A DNA stretch of 64,000 bases, taken from positions 6,366,501 through 6,430,500 of the forward strand of contig NZ_CP108514.1 in NCBI RefSeq assembly GCF_035989305.1, given 5' to 3'. Positions 33,348 to 41,708 of the stretch are shown here, in pieces. The stretch's first letter is position 1, and every line of letters starts with the position of its first letter. The position numbers were made by a program, and so were the translations under genes. The notes under the pieces were generated by a model, which saw nothing but the letters and a program-made list of their open reading frames with translations, did not search any database and was not told where the DNA came from. The DNA is from Streptomyces sp. NBC_01233 (GTDB lineage: Bacteria; Actinomycetota; Actinomycetes; Streptomycetales; Streptomycetaceae).

Positions 33348-33394
33348 CGGACGAATCTCTGGGGCGCCGCGCCCACCGCGCGGACGCTGGGCCC

Positions 33395-34651
33395 ATGCCA
33401 GCCCACACCCAGGAGCCCGGGCGGTCCACGCCGTCGCCGGGCTACCGCTCCGTCTTCCGGACTCGCGAGTTCCGCCCCGTCTTCGCCGCGCACCTGATGT
33501 CCGTGCTCGGTGTCGTCGTCGCCGAGATCTCCCTCACCGTGCTCGTCTACCGTGCCACCGGCTCACCCCTGATGAGCGCGCTCACCTTCGCCCTGGGCTT
33601 CCTCCCTTACGCCCTCGGCGGGACCCTGCTCGCCGGGATCGCCGACCGCCACCCCGCCCGGCGGGTGCTCGTCGTGTGCGACCTGGTCTGCGCGGTCTGC
33701 GCGACGGCCATGATCCTGCCGGGCACCCCCGTCGCCGTGCTCCTCGCCCTGCGCTGCGCGATGGCCTTCGTGGCGCCGCTCTTCCAGGGCACGCGCAACG
33801 CCTCCCTCGCCGACATCCTCGGCCCCGGCGACACCTTCGTCCTGGGCCGCTCGCTGCTGCGCATGGTGGCCCAGAGCGCCCAGCTCGTCGGCTTCGGCCT
33901 CGGCGGGCTGCTGCTCACCCTGCTCGCGCCGAGCGGGGCCATCGCCCTCACCGCTGCCGGATTCCTCGGTTCCGCGCTGCTGCTGCGCCTCGGCACCCGC
34001 AGCCGGCCCGCCCGCACGAGGACCCGCACCTCCCCGCTCGCCGGGATGCGCGCCGTCCTCGGCCGGCGCCGGCTGCGCGCGCTCACCCTGCTGTTCTGGC
34101 TGCCGCCGGTCTTCATCGTCGTCCCCGAGGCGCTGCTCGCCCCGTACGCCGACGGCATCGGCGCCGGCCCCGCCGTCCTCGGGCTGCTGATGTGCGCGAT
34201 GCCCGTCGGCACCATCGTCGGCGAACTCTGGGCCGGCTCCGCACTCACCGCCCGAACGCGATCGCGGATCGTGGCCCCGCTCGCCGCCGCCGGTCTGCTG
34301 CCGCTCCTCCTCTTCGCCGCCCGGCCGGGCGCGCCCCTCGTCCTGGCCGCGCTGCTGCTCGCCGGCCTCGCCCACGCCTACACCCTCGGGCTGGACCAGT
34401 GGTACGTCGACGCCGTGCCCGACGAGCTGCGCGGACGTGCGATGACCCTGCTCAGCACCGGCCTGATGACCCTCCAGGGGGTGGGCATGGCCCTGGCGGG
34501 CCTGGCCGCAGAATTCCTGCCGGTGCACGCGGTCGTCACCGGATCCGGGATCCTCGGCACGGCCGTCGTCCTGCTGCTCCTCGCCGAACTCCGGGCAGCC
34601 GCCCGCCAGGAGGAAGGACTGAAGGATGAGACGCCCCTCGCCGCGAAGTGA
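33395..34651 (+). CDS. Major facilitator superfamily transporter
   Basis: A 418-residue MFS protein with about 11-12 membrane helices, beginning FRPVFAAHLMSVLGVVVAEI. The loop between helices 2 and 3 reads GIADRHPARRVLVVCD (GxxaDRxxrR type). Mid-protein basic loop LRLGTRSRPARTRTRTSP splits the two halves. Such proteins adjacent to an ArsR/DUF5937 regulator are usually efflux pumps; substrate unknown. Start ATG 33395. The next gene, a MarR regulator, begins 21 bases after the stop. Confidence 0.92.
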   Translation: MPAHTQEPGRSTPSPGYRSVFRTREFRPVFAAHLMSVLGVVVAEISLTVLVYRATGSPLMSALTFALGFLPYALGGTLLAGIADRHPARRVLVVCDLVCAVCATAMILPGTPVAVLLALRCAMAFVAPLFQGTRNASLADILGPGDTFVLGRSLLRMVAQSAQLVGFGLGGLLLTLLAPSGAIALTAAGFLGSALLLRLGTRSRPARTRTRTSPLAGMRAVLGRRRLRALTLLFWLPPVFIVVPEALLAPYADGIGAGPAVLGLLMCAMPVGTIVGELWAGSALTARTRSRIVAPLAAAGLLPLLLFAARPGAPLVLAALLLAGLAHAYTLGLDQWYVDAVPDELRGRAMTLLSTGLMTLQGVGMALAGLAAEFLPVHAVVTGSGILGTAVVLLLLAELRAAARQEEGLKDETPLAAK

Positions 34652-34672
34652 CCTCCCGGTAGGGTCGGACCC

Positions 34673-35182
34673 GTGCCCAAGCCGCTCAGCCTTCCCTTCG
34701 ACCCCATCGCCCGCGCCGACGAGCTCTGGCAGCAGCGCTGGGGGCCCGTGCCCTCGATGGCCGCGATCACCTCGATCATGCGCGCGCACCAGATCCTCCT
34801 CGGCGAGGTCGACGCGGTCGTCAAGCCCTACGGGCTGACCTTCGCGCGGTACGAGGCCCTGGTGCTGCTCACCTTCTCCAAGGCCGGGGAACTGCCGATG
34901 TCGAAGATCGGCGAGCGGCTGATGGTCCACCCGACGTCGGTGACGAACACCGTGGACCGGCTGGTGAAGTCCGGGCTCGTCGACAAGCGGCCCAACCCGA
35001 ACGACGGCCGCGGCACCCTCGCCTCCATCACCGAGAAGGGCCGCGAGGTCGTCGAGGCGGCCACGAAGGACCTGATGGCGATCGACTTCGGCCTCGGCGC
35101 CTACGACGCCGAGGAGTGCGCGGAGATCTTCGCGCTGCTGCGCCCGCTGCGGGTGGCCGCCGCGGACTTCGACGAGTCCTGA
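34673..35182 (+). CDS. MarR-family transcriptional regulator
   Basis: A 169-residue MarR protein from GTG 34673. The core VVKPYGLTFARYEALVLLTF, SKIGERLMVHPTSVTNTVDR, LVKSGLVDKRPNPNDGRGTL shows the winged helix with the conserved Asp-Gly-Arg wing. It lies close to icmA and, as I recall, keeps this position in other Streptomyces, so control of icmA or of the adjoining DUF3817 gene is plausible. Confidence 0.92.
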   Translation: MPKPLSLPFDPIARADELWQQRWGPVPSMAAITSIMRAHQILLGEVDAVVKPYGLTFARYEALVLLTFSKAGELPMSKIGERLMVHPTSVTNTVDRLVKSGLVDKRPNPNDGRGTLASITEKGREVVEAATKDLMAIDFGLGAYDAEECAEIFALLRPLRVAAADFDES

Positions 35183-35268
35183 GGAGCCCCGGGGCGGATC
35201 CGAGGCACGTCCCGCGATCCCCGGGGCCGCGTCAAGATCGAGCAAAACGGACGGTTAGGCTCGTCCGC

Positions 35269-35598
35269 ATGAAACGAAGCGTGCTGACCCGCTACCGCGT
35301 CATGGCCTACGTGACCGCGGTCATGCTCCTGATCCTTTGTGCCTGCATGGTGGCGAAGTACGGCTTCGACACCGGCGCCGGCCTGACCTTCGCGGTCTCG
35401 CAGGCCCACGGCGTCCTCTTCATGGTCTACCTGGTCTTCGCCTTCGACCTGGGCTCCAAGGCCAAGTGGTCCTTCGGCAAGCTGCTCTGGGTGCTCGTGT
35501 CGGGCACGATTCCGCTGGCCGCCTTCTTCGTCGAGCGCAAGGTCCGCGCCGAGGTGGAACCGCTGGTCAGCGACTCGCTCGCGACCGCCGAGGCCTGA
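35269..35598 (+). CDS. DUF3817 membrane protein (second copy)
   Basis: A 109-residue protein with three helices: YVTAVMLLILCACMVAKYGF, AHGVLFMVYLVFAFDLGSK and LLWVLVSGTIPLAAFFVE. The block QAHGVLFMVYLVFAFDLGSK is the DUF3817 signature seen as [14 protein letters not shown] in the paralogue at 28.2 kb. The pair now flanks the accessory region. Function unknown. Confidence 0.88.
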   Translation: MKRSVLTRYRVMAYVTAVMLLILCACMVAKYGFDTGAGLTFAVSQAHGVLFMVYLVFAFDLGSKAKWSFGKLLWVLVSGTIPLAAFFVERKVRAEVEPLVSDSLATAEA

Positions 35599-35618
35599 TA
35601 CGAGGCGAACGTCACCCA

Positions 35619-35641
35619 CCCCCGGGGCGACTCCCCGGGGG
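35619..35641 (+). terminator. Hairpin between DUF3817 and icmA
   Basis: CCCCCGGGG and CCCCGGGGG pair over 9 bp around a 5-base loop, 20 bases after the DUF3817 stop. It should separate that transcript from icmA. Confidence 0.7.
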
Positions 35642-35654
35642 GTTGCCCATCGAC

Positions 35655-35678
35655 ATTTACTAGGACGTCCTAGTAAAT
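35655..35678. promoter_or_regulatory. 24-bp perfect palindrome at the icmA start
   Basis: The half-site ATTTACTAGGAC is followed directly by its exact reverse complement, ending nine bases before ATG 35687. A palindrome this long, AT-rich at both ends, is typical of a TetR/GntR-class operator. It covers the expected -10 region, so binding would block transcription. Confidence 0.75.
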
Positions 35679-35686
35679 TCATGGGT

Positions 35687-37387
35687 ATGGATGCTGACGC
35701 CATCGAGGAGGGCCGCCGTCGCTGGCAGGCCCGGTACGACAAGGCCCGCAAGCGCGAGGCCGATTTCACGACGCTCTCCGGAGATGACGTCGACCCCGTG
35801 TACGGGCCCCGGCCCGGCGACGCCTACGAGGGGTTCGAGCGCATCGGGTGGCCGGGGGAGTACCCGTACACCCGCGGGCTCCACGCCACCGGCTACCGCG
35901 GGCGGACCTGGACCATCCGTCAGTTCGCCGGATTCGGGAACGCCGAGCAGACCAACGAGCGCTACAAGATGATCCTGGCCGCCGGCGGCGGCGGGCTCTC
36001 CGTCGCCTTCGACATGCCGACCCTCATGGGGCGCGACTCCGACGACCCCCGCGCCCTCGGAGAGGTGGGCCACTGCGGCGTCGCCATAGACTCCGCCGCC
36101 GACATGGAGGTCCTGTTCAAGGACATCCCGCTCGGTGACGTCACGACCTCGATGACGATCTCGGGCCCGGCCGTGCCCGCCTTCTGCATGTACCTGGTCG
36201 CCGCCGAGCGGCAGGGCGTGGACCCCGCCGTCCTCAACGGCACGCTCCAGACGGACATCTTCAAGGAGTACATCGCCCAGAAGGAGTGGCTCTTCGAGCC
36301 CGAGCCGCACCTGCGCCTCATCGGCGACCTGATGGAGTACTGCACGAAGGGCATCCCGGCCTACAAGCCGCTCTCCGTCTCCGGCTACCACATCCGCGAG
36401 GCCGGGGCCACGGCCGCGCAGGAGCTCGCCTACACCCTCGCCGACGGTTTCGGGTACGTGGAGCTCGGACTCTCGCGCGGCATGGACGTGGACGCCTTCG
36501 CGCCCGGGCTCTCCTTCTTCTTCGACGCGCACCTCGACTTCTTCGAGGAGATCGCCAAGTTCCGCGCCGCCCGCCGCATCTGGGCGCGCTGGATGAAGGA
36601 GGTCTACGGGGCGAAGAGCGAGAAGTCGATGTGGCTGCGCTTCCACACGCAGACCGCCGGCGTCTCCCTGACCGCGCAGCAGCCGTACAACAACGTCGTG
36701 CGCACCGCGGTGGAGGCCCTCGCGGCCGTCCTCGGCGGCACCAACTCCCTGCACACCAACGCCCTCGACGAGACCCTCGCCCTGCCGAGCGAGCAGGCGG
36801 CCGAGATCGCCCTGCGCACCCAGCAGGTGCTGATGGAGGAGACCGGCGTCGCCAACGTGGCGGACCCGCTGGGCGGTTCCTGGTTCGTGGAGCAGCTCAC
36901 CGACCGCATCGAGGCCGACGCCGAGAAGATCTTCGAGCAGATCAAGGAGCGCGGCCTGCGCGCCCACCCCGACGGCCGGCACCCCATCGGGCCGATCACC
37001 TCGGGCATCCTGCGCGGCATCGAGGACGGCTGGTTCACCGGGGAGATCGCCGAGTCGGCCTTCCAGTACCAGCGGTCCCTGGAGAAGGGTGACAAGCGGG
37101 TCGTCGGCGTCAACGTCCACCACGGGTCGGTCACCGGGGACCTGGAGATCCTGCGGGTCAGCCACGAGGTGGAGACCGTCCAGGTACGGGAACTGACGGC
37201 GCGCAAGGCGCGGCGCGACGACGCCGAGGTCACCGCCTCCCTGAAGGCCATGCTCGACGCCGCCCGCGACGGGTCGAACATGATCCCGGCCATGCTGGAC
37301 GCGGTACGGGCCGAGGCCACGCTGGGCGAGATCTGCAACGTCCTGCGCGACGAATGGGGCACGTACACGGAGCCGCCGGGCTTCTGA
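35687..37387 (+). CDS. icmA: Isobutyryl-CoA mutase, large subunit
   Basis: A 566-residue B12-dependent acyl-CoA mutase subunit interconverting isobutyryl-CoA and n-butyryl-CoA. Two residues separate this enzyme from methylmalonyl-CoA mutase: the active-site Tyr/Arg pair of MCM is Phe80/Gln198 in IcmA. Here [10 protein letters not shown] gives F80 and [10 protein letters not shown] gives Q198 when counted from ATG 35687, which also yields the known IcmA length and decides the start over ATG 35681. The B12-binding domain is absent, as expected: it resides on the small subunit IcmB, which is not in this window. Butyryl-CoA feeds polyketide and fatty-acid precursors. Confidence 0.92.
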   Translation: MDADAIEEGRRRWQARYDKARKREADFTTLSGDDVDPVYGPRPGDAYEGFERIGWPGEYPYTRGLHATGYRGRTWTIRQFAGFGNAEQTNERYKMILAAGGGGLSVAFDMPTLMGRDSDDPRALGEVGHCGVAIDSAADMEVLFKDIPLGDVTTSMTISGPAVPAFCMYLVAAERQGVDPAVLNGTLQTDIFKEYIAQKEWLFEPEPHLRLIGDLMEYCTKGIPAYKPLSVSGYHIREAGATAAQELAYTLADGFGYVELGLSRGMDVDAFAPGLSFFFDAHLDFFEEIAKFRAARRIWARWMKEVYGAKSEKSMWLRFHTQTAGVSLTAQQPYNNVVRTAVEALAAVLGGTNSLHTNALDETLALPSEQAAEIALRTQQVLMEETGVANVADPLGGSWFVEQLTDRIEADAEKIFEQIKERGLRAHPDGRHPIGPITSGILRGIEDGWFTGEIAESAFQYQRSLEKGDKRVVGVNVHHGSVTGDLEILRVSHEVETVQVRELTARKARRDDAEVTASLKAMLDAARDGSNMIPAMLDAVRAEATLGEICNVLRDEWGTYTEPPGF

Positions 37388-37447
37388 GCCCGCCCGGCAG
37401 GACACCCCTCGGGGACCGGCCGGTCATGGAGCCCCTACGGTGGCGCC

Positions 37448-37903
37448 ATGACCGGCCTTCCTGTCCCCGTACGGGGCGTCAGCGCACGCGTGGTGATGAA
37501 CAAGGGCGGCTGCGGGGGCTACTGCGCCCACCTCGCGGCCGACTTCGAGCCGCCCGGCCCGGACGGCCGGACGGAGCTGGTGAACCTGGTCCCGGACAAG
37601 CGGCTGCCGGCGGAGTTCCTCCCGGCCGTGCGGGCGGGGATCGAGCTGGGTCTGGACGGGGTCGCGGCCGCCGTACTGCTCACGGACGGGGGCGTGTACG
37701 AGGCGGACGCCTGGGACATCGGCTACCGGACGGCCGGGGCGGAAGCCGCCCGGGCCGCCCTCGTCGCGGCCGGACTGCGGCCCGCCGAGGAGGCGGACGC
37801 CCTGCGCTGGGCGACCTGGCCGGGCCGGCTGCGGCCCTGGCCCGGCCACAACTCCCGGTCCGAGGAGCTGTACGGGCGGATCCGCCGGGCGGGGCCCCGC
37901 TGA
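37448..37903 (+). CDS. Stand-alone EF-G domain IV-like protein
   Basis: A 151-residue protein. Residues about 20-110 follow the fold pattern of elongation factor G domain IV: CGGYCAHLAADFEPPGPDGR, LVNLVPDKRLPAEFLPAVRA, GIELGLDGVAAAVLLTDGGV, YEADAWDIGYRTAGAEAARA. The order (G-x-C/H strand, PAEFLPAV-x-x-GI helix, V-L-x-DG-x-Y/H-x-x-D strand) matches EF-G/TetM domain IV without GTPase or other domains. Role unknown; perhaps ribosome or tRNA-mimicry related. ATG 37448. Confidence 0.7.
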   Translation: MTGLPVPVRGVSARVVMNKGGCGGYCAHLAADFEPPGPDGRTELVNLVPDKRLPAEFLPAVRAGIELGLDGVAAAVLLTDGGVYEADAWDIGYRTAGAEAARAALVAAGLRPAEEADALRWATWPGRLRPWPGHNSRSEELYGRIRRAGPR

Positions 37904-37910
37904 GGCGGGC

Positions 37911-38531
37911 TCAGGCCGGCGCCGGCCCGCGCAGGCCGTGCATCAGCAGGGCCGTGAAGGTGGCCACCCAGAGCTCGTCCACGGGCTCGGAGCTCACCAG
38001 GGCGCGGTGCACCACCGTGCCCGCGATCACGTCGAAGATCAGGTCCGTGGTGCGGCCCGCGAGGGACTCGTCCTCCTCGTACGGGAGTTCGCCGCGGGCC
38101 TGGGCCCGTTCGCGACCCAGTACGACGAGACGTTTCTGCCGGTCCACGATCGCGGACCGGATCCGGTCGCGCAGGGCCTCGTCCCGGGTGGACTCGGCGA
38201 CGACCGCCATCAGGGCGGTACGGGCTTCCGGACGCCGCAGCAGCGCCGCGAACTGCAGGACCACGTTCTCGATGTCGGCTTCGAGGGACCCCCGGTCGGG
38301 GAGTTCGAGCGCGTCGAAGAGCTCCGCCACCGCGTCGACGACCAGCTCGTTCTTGCCCGCCCACCGCCGGTAGAGGGTGGTCTTGGCGACCCCCGCGCGG
38401 GCCGAGACGTCGCCCATCGTCAGCTTCGACCAGCCCAGCTCGACCAGCGCGTCCCGGGTCGCGGCGAGGATGGCGGCGTCCGCGGTCGCGCTGCGGGGGC
38501 GACCGGTGCGGCCGGGGCTGGGGTTGCGCAT
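37911..38531 (-). CDS. TetR-family transcriptional regulator
   Basis: A 206-residue TetR protein. The N-terminal HTH reads AAILAATRDALVELGWSKLT, then MGDVSARAGVAKTTLYRRWA and GKNELVVDAVAELF. The C-terminal ligand domain is about 150 residues and TetR_C-like. Start [15 protein letters not shown] at 38531; 38543 is possible. A 23-bp perfect dyad about 90 bases upstream, in the gap to the thioredoxin-TPR gene, is its likely operator. Confidence 0.92.
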   Translation of the reverse strand: MRNPSPGRTGRPRSATADAAILAATRDALVELGWSKLTMGDVSARAGVAKTTLYRRWAGKNELVVDAVAELFDALELPDRGSLEADIENVVLQFAALLRRPEARTALMAVVAESTRDEALRDRIRSAIVDRQKRLVVLGRERAQARGELPYEEDESLAGRTTDLIFDVIAGTVVHRALVSSEPVDELWVATFTALLMHGLRGPAPA

Positions 38532-38618
38532 GGCCGAGACCATACCCGTCGGTAGCCGAGGCGGCCGCTGTGGTTCAGATCACGGGACGCGGAAGGGCCC
38601 GGACGGCCTCCCGGAGAG

Positions 38619-38641
38619 TTACGCTACGGCTCGTAGCGTAA
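38619..38641. promoter_or_regulatory. 23-bp dyad, likely TetR operator
   Basis: TTACGCTACG and CGTAGCGTAA are perfect inverted arms with a 3-base centre (GCT). It is placed between the divergent TetR and thioredoxin-TPR genes. The form is typical of TetR operators with a 10-bp half-site. Confidence 0.75.
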
Positions 38642-38804
38642 GAGCGACAACCACGCGAACGGCTACAGGCGCCAGGTGGGGACCCGGTGCCGCACGGCAA
38701 CACGACCAGCAACACGACCAGCATCACGATCGCGACAGACGGCCGGTACGGCCAATTCACGCGATCTTTTTCGTCGGCGCGCGCACACGGGGGAGGATGT
38801 ACGC

Positions 38805-39803
38805 ATGCAGCCCAGAAACATGTCCATGAGCGGCGTCGTCGACCTCGCCGCGGTGAAGGCGGCCGGTGATGCCAAGGCCAAGGCCGAGCAGGCCCGAGCC
38901 GAAGCGGCACGCCAGGCCGGCCAGGGTGGCGGGGCGGGCCCGTCCGCCGGTGCGGTACCGCCGTCCGCGCTCGTCATCGACGTAGACGAGGCCGGCTTTG
39001 AACGCGATGTGCTCCAGCTCTCCGCCGAGGTTCCGGTCATCCTGGACTTCTGGGCCGAGTGGTGCCAGCCCTGCAAGCAGCTCAGCCCGCTGCTGGAGCG
39101 TCTGACCGTCGAGGCGAACGGCCGGCTCGTGCTGGCCAAGGTGGACGTCGACGCCAACCAGATGCTGATGCAGCAGTTCCAGATCCAGGGCATCCCGGCC
39201 GTCTTCGCCGTGATCGCCGGCCAGGTGCTGCCGCTCTTCCAGGGCGTGGCCCCCGAGCAGCAGATCCGCGAGACCCTGGCCCAGCTGGTGCAGGCCGCCG
39301 AGGAGCGCTTCGGGATCATCGGCATCGAGGTGGACCCGAACGCGGAAGGCGCCGCTCCGGCCGCCGCGGCCGAGACCCCGGCCGGCCCGTACGACGCGCT
39401 GCTGGAGGCGGCCGTCGCGGCGCTGGACGCCGGTGACCTGGGCGGCGCGGTGCAGGCGTACAAGAACGTACTCGCGGACGACCCGGCCAACATCGAGGCC
39501 AAGCTGGGCCTGGCCCAGGCCGAGCTGCTCGCCCGTGTCCAGGACATGAACCCGCAGGCGGTGCGCACCGCGGCGGCCGAGAACCCGAAGGACCCGGCCG
39601 CGCAGATCGCCGCGGCCGACCTCGACCTGGTCGGCGGTCACGTGGAGGACGCCTTCGGTCGCCTGGTGGACACCGTGCGCGTCACGTTCGGTGAGGACCG
39701 GGACGCCGTACGGCTGCGGCTGCTGGAGCTGTTCGAGGTCATCGGCGCCGACGACCCGCGGGTGTCCGCGGCGCGTACGGCGCTCGCCCGGGTGCTCTTC
39801 TAG
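38805..39803 (+). CDS. Thioredoxin-domain protein with C-terminal TPR region (CnoX/YbbN-like)
   Basis: A 332-residue cytoplasmic protein. Residues about 60-165 form a thioredoxin domain with active site WAEWCQPCKQ and the cis-Pro region QIQGIPAVFAVIAG. From about 185 the protein is helical with tetratricopeptide-like repeats (LLEAAVAALDAGDLGGAVQA, NIEAKLGLAQAELLARVQD), the arrangement of E. coli CnoX (YbbN). The N-terminal Ala/Lys helix MSGVVDLAAVKAAGDAKAKA is charged. GGGAGG lies eight bases before ATG 38805. Probably a holdase or redox chaperone. Confidence 0.9.
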   Translation: MQPRNMSMSGVVDLAAVKAAGDAKAKAEQARAEAARQAGQGGGAGPSAGAVPPSALVIDVDEAGFERDVLQLSAEVPVILDFWAEWCQPCKQLSPLLERLTVEANGRLVLAKVDVDANQMLMQQFQIQGIPAVFAVIAGQVLPLFQGVAPEQQIRETLAQLVQAAEERFGIIGIEVDPNAEGAAPAAAAETPAGPYDALLEAAVAALDAGDLGGAVQAYKNVLADDPANIEAKLGLAQAELLARVQDMNPQAVRTAAAENPKDPAAQIAAADLDLVGGHVEDAFGRLVDTVRVTFGEDRDAVRLRLLELFEVIGADDPRVSAARTALARVLF

Positions 39804-39853
39804 GCCCGCTCCGGCCCGCTCCGGGCGGCCGACGATTTGTTGACACGTAGATA

Positions 39854-39899
39854 AACAGCGGCCGCGCTTTGCCAAAACTTGGCAATCGCGGCCGCTGTT
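39854..39899. terminator. Nested hairpin terminator
   Basis: A 13-bp outer stem (AACAGCGGCCGCG with CGCGGCCGCTGTT) encloses a second perfect stem TTGCCAA-AAC-TTGGCAA. It lies 50 bases after the thioredoxin-TPR stop. The double dyad is unusually regular. Confidence 0.85.
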
Positions 39900-40386
39900 A
39901 CTCGCAGTAAATCGAACCCCGTGAACTGTCCGGTGTGTTCGCCATTCCCCCGTTCTGTCGTGGCCCTGGGTGACACCCTGTGTTGCTACCCGACCGCGAC
40001 AGGTCGCATCCAGGTTATCTGGCCGTTACCCGCCAGTAACGAACCCCCTTGTGCCCCGGCCGGGAATGGACCACGATCGGCGACGCTCGGTCCTTCCCGC
40101 AGAGCCGCTCACTCGGAGCCGCGGTGAAGGGTCCCCACCGAGCCGGCCTGTGGCAGTGGCACCGGCCGTGGGACAGGGGGGTCTCTGCCACACCGGCGGG
40201 GCCTGTCCTCCAGGTTGCGCGAACGCGTGGCCCAGTGGTTGTCGCTCGGGGGTGATCGCCGGTGTTTCGGACGTGGCACAGCCGCGGCCCGGCCGCCTGC
40301 GCTCCTTCCCGAGGACGTAGCACTTCTCCCATCCCAGGACGGGCACGGCCCGGACCGGAGATGTACGTCCGAGAAGGAGGAACGAA
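39900..40386. other. Long gene-free leader upstream of the DUF6230 gene
   Basis: Nearly 490 bases with no supported gene on either strand. The dyad GTTAC-CCGCCA-GTAAC is at 40024-40039. The DUF6230 RBS GAGAAGGAGGA ends the stretch. No riboswitch class was recognised. Confidence 0.45.
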
Positions 40387-41025
40387 ATGAGTTCTCAGGT
40401 TCGTGGCGGGACCAGATGGAAGCGCTTCGCGCTCGTCATGGTGCCGAGCATCGCGGCCACGGCCGCGGTCGGTGTGGGTCTGGCGCAGGGTGCCCTCGCG
40501 GCGTCCTTCAGCGTCTCCGGCCAGGACTTCAAGGTCTCGGCCGACAAGCTCGACGGTGACAACCTCATTCAGTACGGCGGTATCGCCGAGGGGCATGACC
40601 TCAAGGGCAACGCGCAGCACCACCCGGTCACCATCTCCGGGTTCAGCCACGCCGAGATCACCAACATGTGCCAGTCACTGGTGACCCCGACGCCGCTGGG
40701 CAACATCACGCTGCAGCTGCGCACCGGCCACAAGGGCAAGCCGGCCGTCGCCGACAACATCTACCTGGATGTTGCCGAGCTCGACACCGACGCCGAGTTC
40801 AAGAACCTGGACATCGGCGTCGCCGTCGGCGACGCGAGCCACAAGACCAAGCCGCAGGCCGGCACGGTCGCCAGCCCGTACGCGTTCTCGCAGCGCGCCG
40901 ACAAGGCGATCCTGACGAACGTGCGCCAGAAGGCGTGGGCGACGACGGCGGGAACCTTCAAGCTTCCCGACCTGAAGCTGCGCCTGCTCGGCGGCGACCA
41001 GCCGTGCTACCAGGACGCGAACTGA
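40387..41025 (+). CDS. DUF6230 exported protein
   Basis: A 212-residue protein with an N-terminal hydrophobic leader (FALVMVPSIAATAAVGVGLA, then QGALAASF) that is either cleaved or a membrane anchor. The mature part is beta-rich: SVSGQDFKVSADKLDGDNLI, QYGGIAEGHDLKGNAQHHPV, ITNMCQSLVTPTPLGNITLQ, with two Cys (C96 and the Cys in DQPCYQDAN) that could pair. It heads a three-gene cluster with DUF6114. Seen widely in Streptomyces; sometimes labelled cholesterol esterase without basis. Function unknown; cell-surface role inferred. Confidence 0.88.
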   Translation: MSSQVRGGTRWKRFALVMVPSIAATAAVGVGLAQGALAASFSVSGQDFKVSADKLDGDNLIQYGGIAEGHDLKGNAQHHPVTISGFSHAEITNMCQSLVTPTPLGNITLQLRTGHKGKPAVADNIYLDVAELDTDAEFKNLDIGVAVGDASHKTKPQAGTVASPYAFSQRADKAILTNVRQKAWATTAGTFKLPDLKLRLLGGDQPCYQDAN

Positions 41026-41056
41026 TCCGTCCAGGCGAGTGACCGGAGGGGCGGTC

Positions 41057-41075
41057 GGCGGCGCACGTCGCCGCC
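41057..41075 (+). terminator. Small hairpin between DUF6230 and DUF6114
   Basis: GGCGGCG-CACGT-CGCCGCC, a 7-bp perfect stem. It may reduce read-through into the two downstream genes and so set their ratio. Confidence 0.45.
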
Positions 41076-41132
41076 CGCCCGTCCGGGCTCCACCGAGTTT
41101 TCCGTACCACCGTTTCCAGGGAGCTGTTGTCC

Positions 41133-41708
41133 ATGAACCCCCAGGCCCCCGTTTACGTTCGCGCTGAAGACGACGCCTGGCTCACCGTGGCGTGGTATCA
41201 CTTCCACGCCTGGCGCGGGCGCCGTCCCTTCTGGGCCGGGCTGTTCACGTTCGTCAGCGGCTTCCCCATCGCGTACTTCCCGTACGCGGACCTCCGGCTC
41301 GGCAACCTCAGCCTCGCGATGGCCACCACCGGCGGCGCCGGGGCGCTGATCATCGGTGTACTGCTGATCACGCTGGGCCTGGCTCTCTGGTTCCAGCAGG
41401 CCATCCGGGTCTTCGCCGGCGTCGCCTCGATCCTGCTGGCCCTGGTCTCGCTGCCGGTGTCCAACCTCGGCGGCTTCGGGCTGGGCTTCGTACCCGCCCT
41501 GATCGGCGGCGCGCTCGCGCTGGCCTGGGTCCCCGGGCAGCCGGCGGACGAGGAGCCGGTCGGGCAGCGTCAGGGCGCGCTGGACATGGGCAAGGCGGAG
41601 GCGATGGCGGGCCCCCAGGGCTTCCCGGGACAGCGCGAAACGGAAACGCCGGCACACGCGAGCGAGACGACTGCCCACGCCGATGGCGGGAGGAACAGTG
41701 CGGGGTGA
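41133..41708 (+). CDS. DUF6114 membrane protein
   Basis: A 191-residue protein with four membrane segments: RPFWAGLFTFVSGFPIAYFP, MATTGGAGALIIGVLLITLG, LALWFQQAIRVFAGVASILL and LGGFGLGFVPALIGGALALA. The cytoplasmic N-terminus has AWYHFHAWRGRRPFW. The C-terminal ~55 residues are polar and disordered. ATG 41133 is chosen; TTG 41127 is in frame. The end overlaps the next gene by 11 bases. Function unknown. Confidence 0.88.
   Translation: MNPQAPVYVRAEDDAWLTVAWYHFHAWRGRRPFWAGLFTFVSGFPIAYFPYADLRLGNLSLAMATTGGAGALIIGVLLITLGLALWFQQAIRVFAGVASILLALVSLPVSNLGGFGLGFVPALIGGALALAWVPGQPADEEPVGQRQGALDMGKAEAMAGPQGFPGQRETETPAHASETTAHADGGRNSAG

Noticed and set aside
35687..37387. Methylmalonyl-CoA mutase assignment
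   Set aside because: Active-site Phe80/Gln198 and the absence of a B12-binding domain fit IcmA instead.
39900..40386. Riboswitch in the long leader of the DUF6230 gene
   Set aside because: No conserved core of cobalamin, SAM, TPP, glycine or ydaO-type riboswitches could be recognised.
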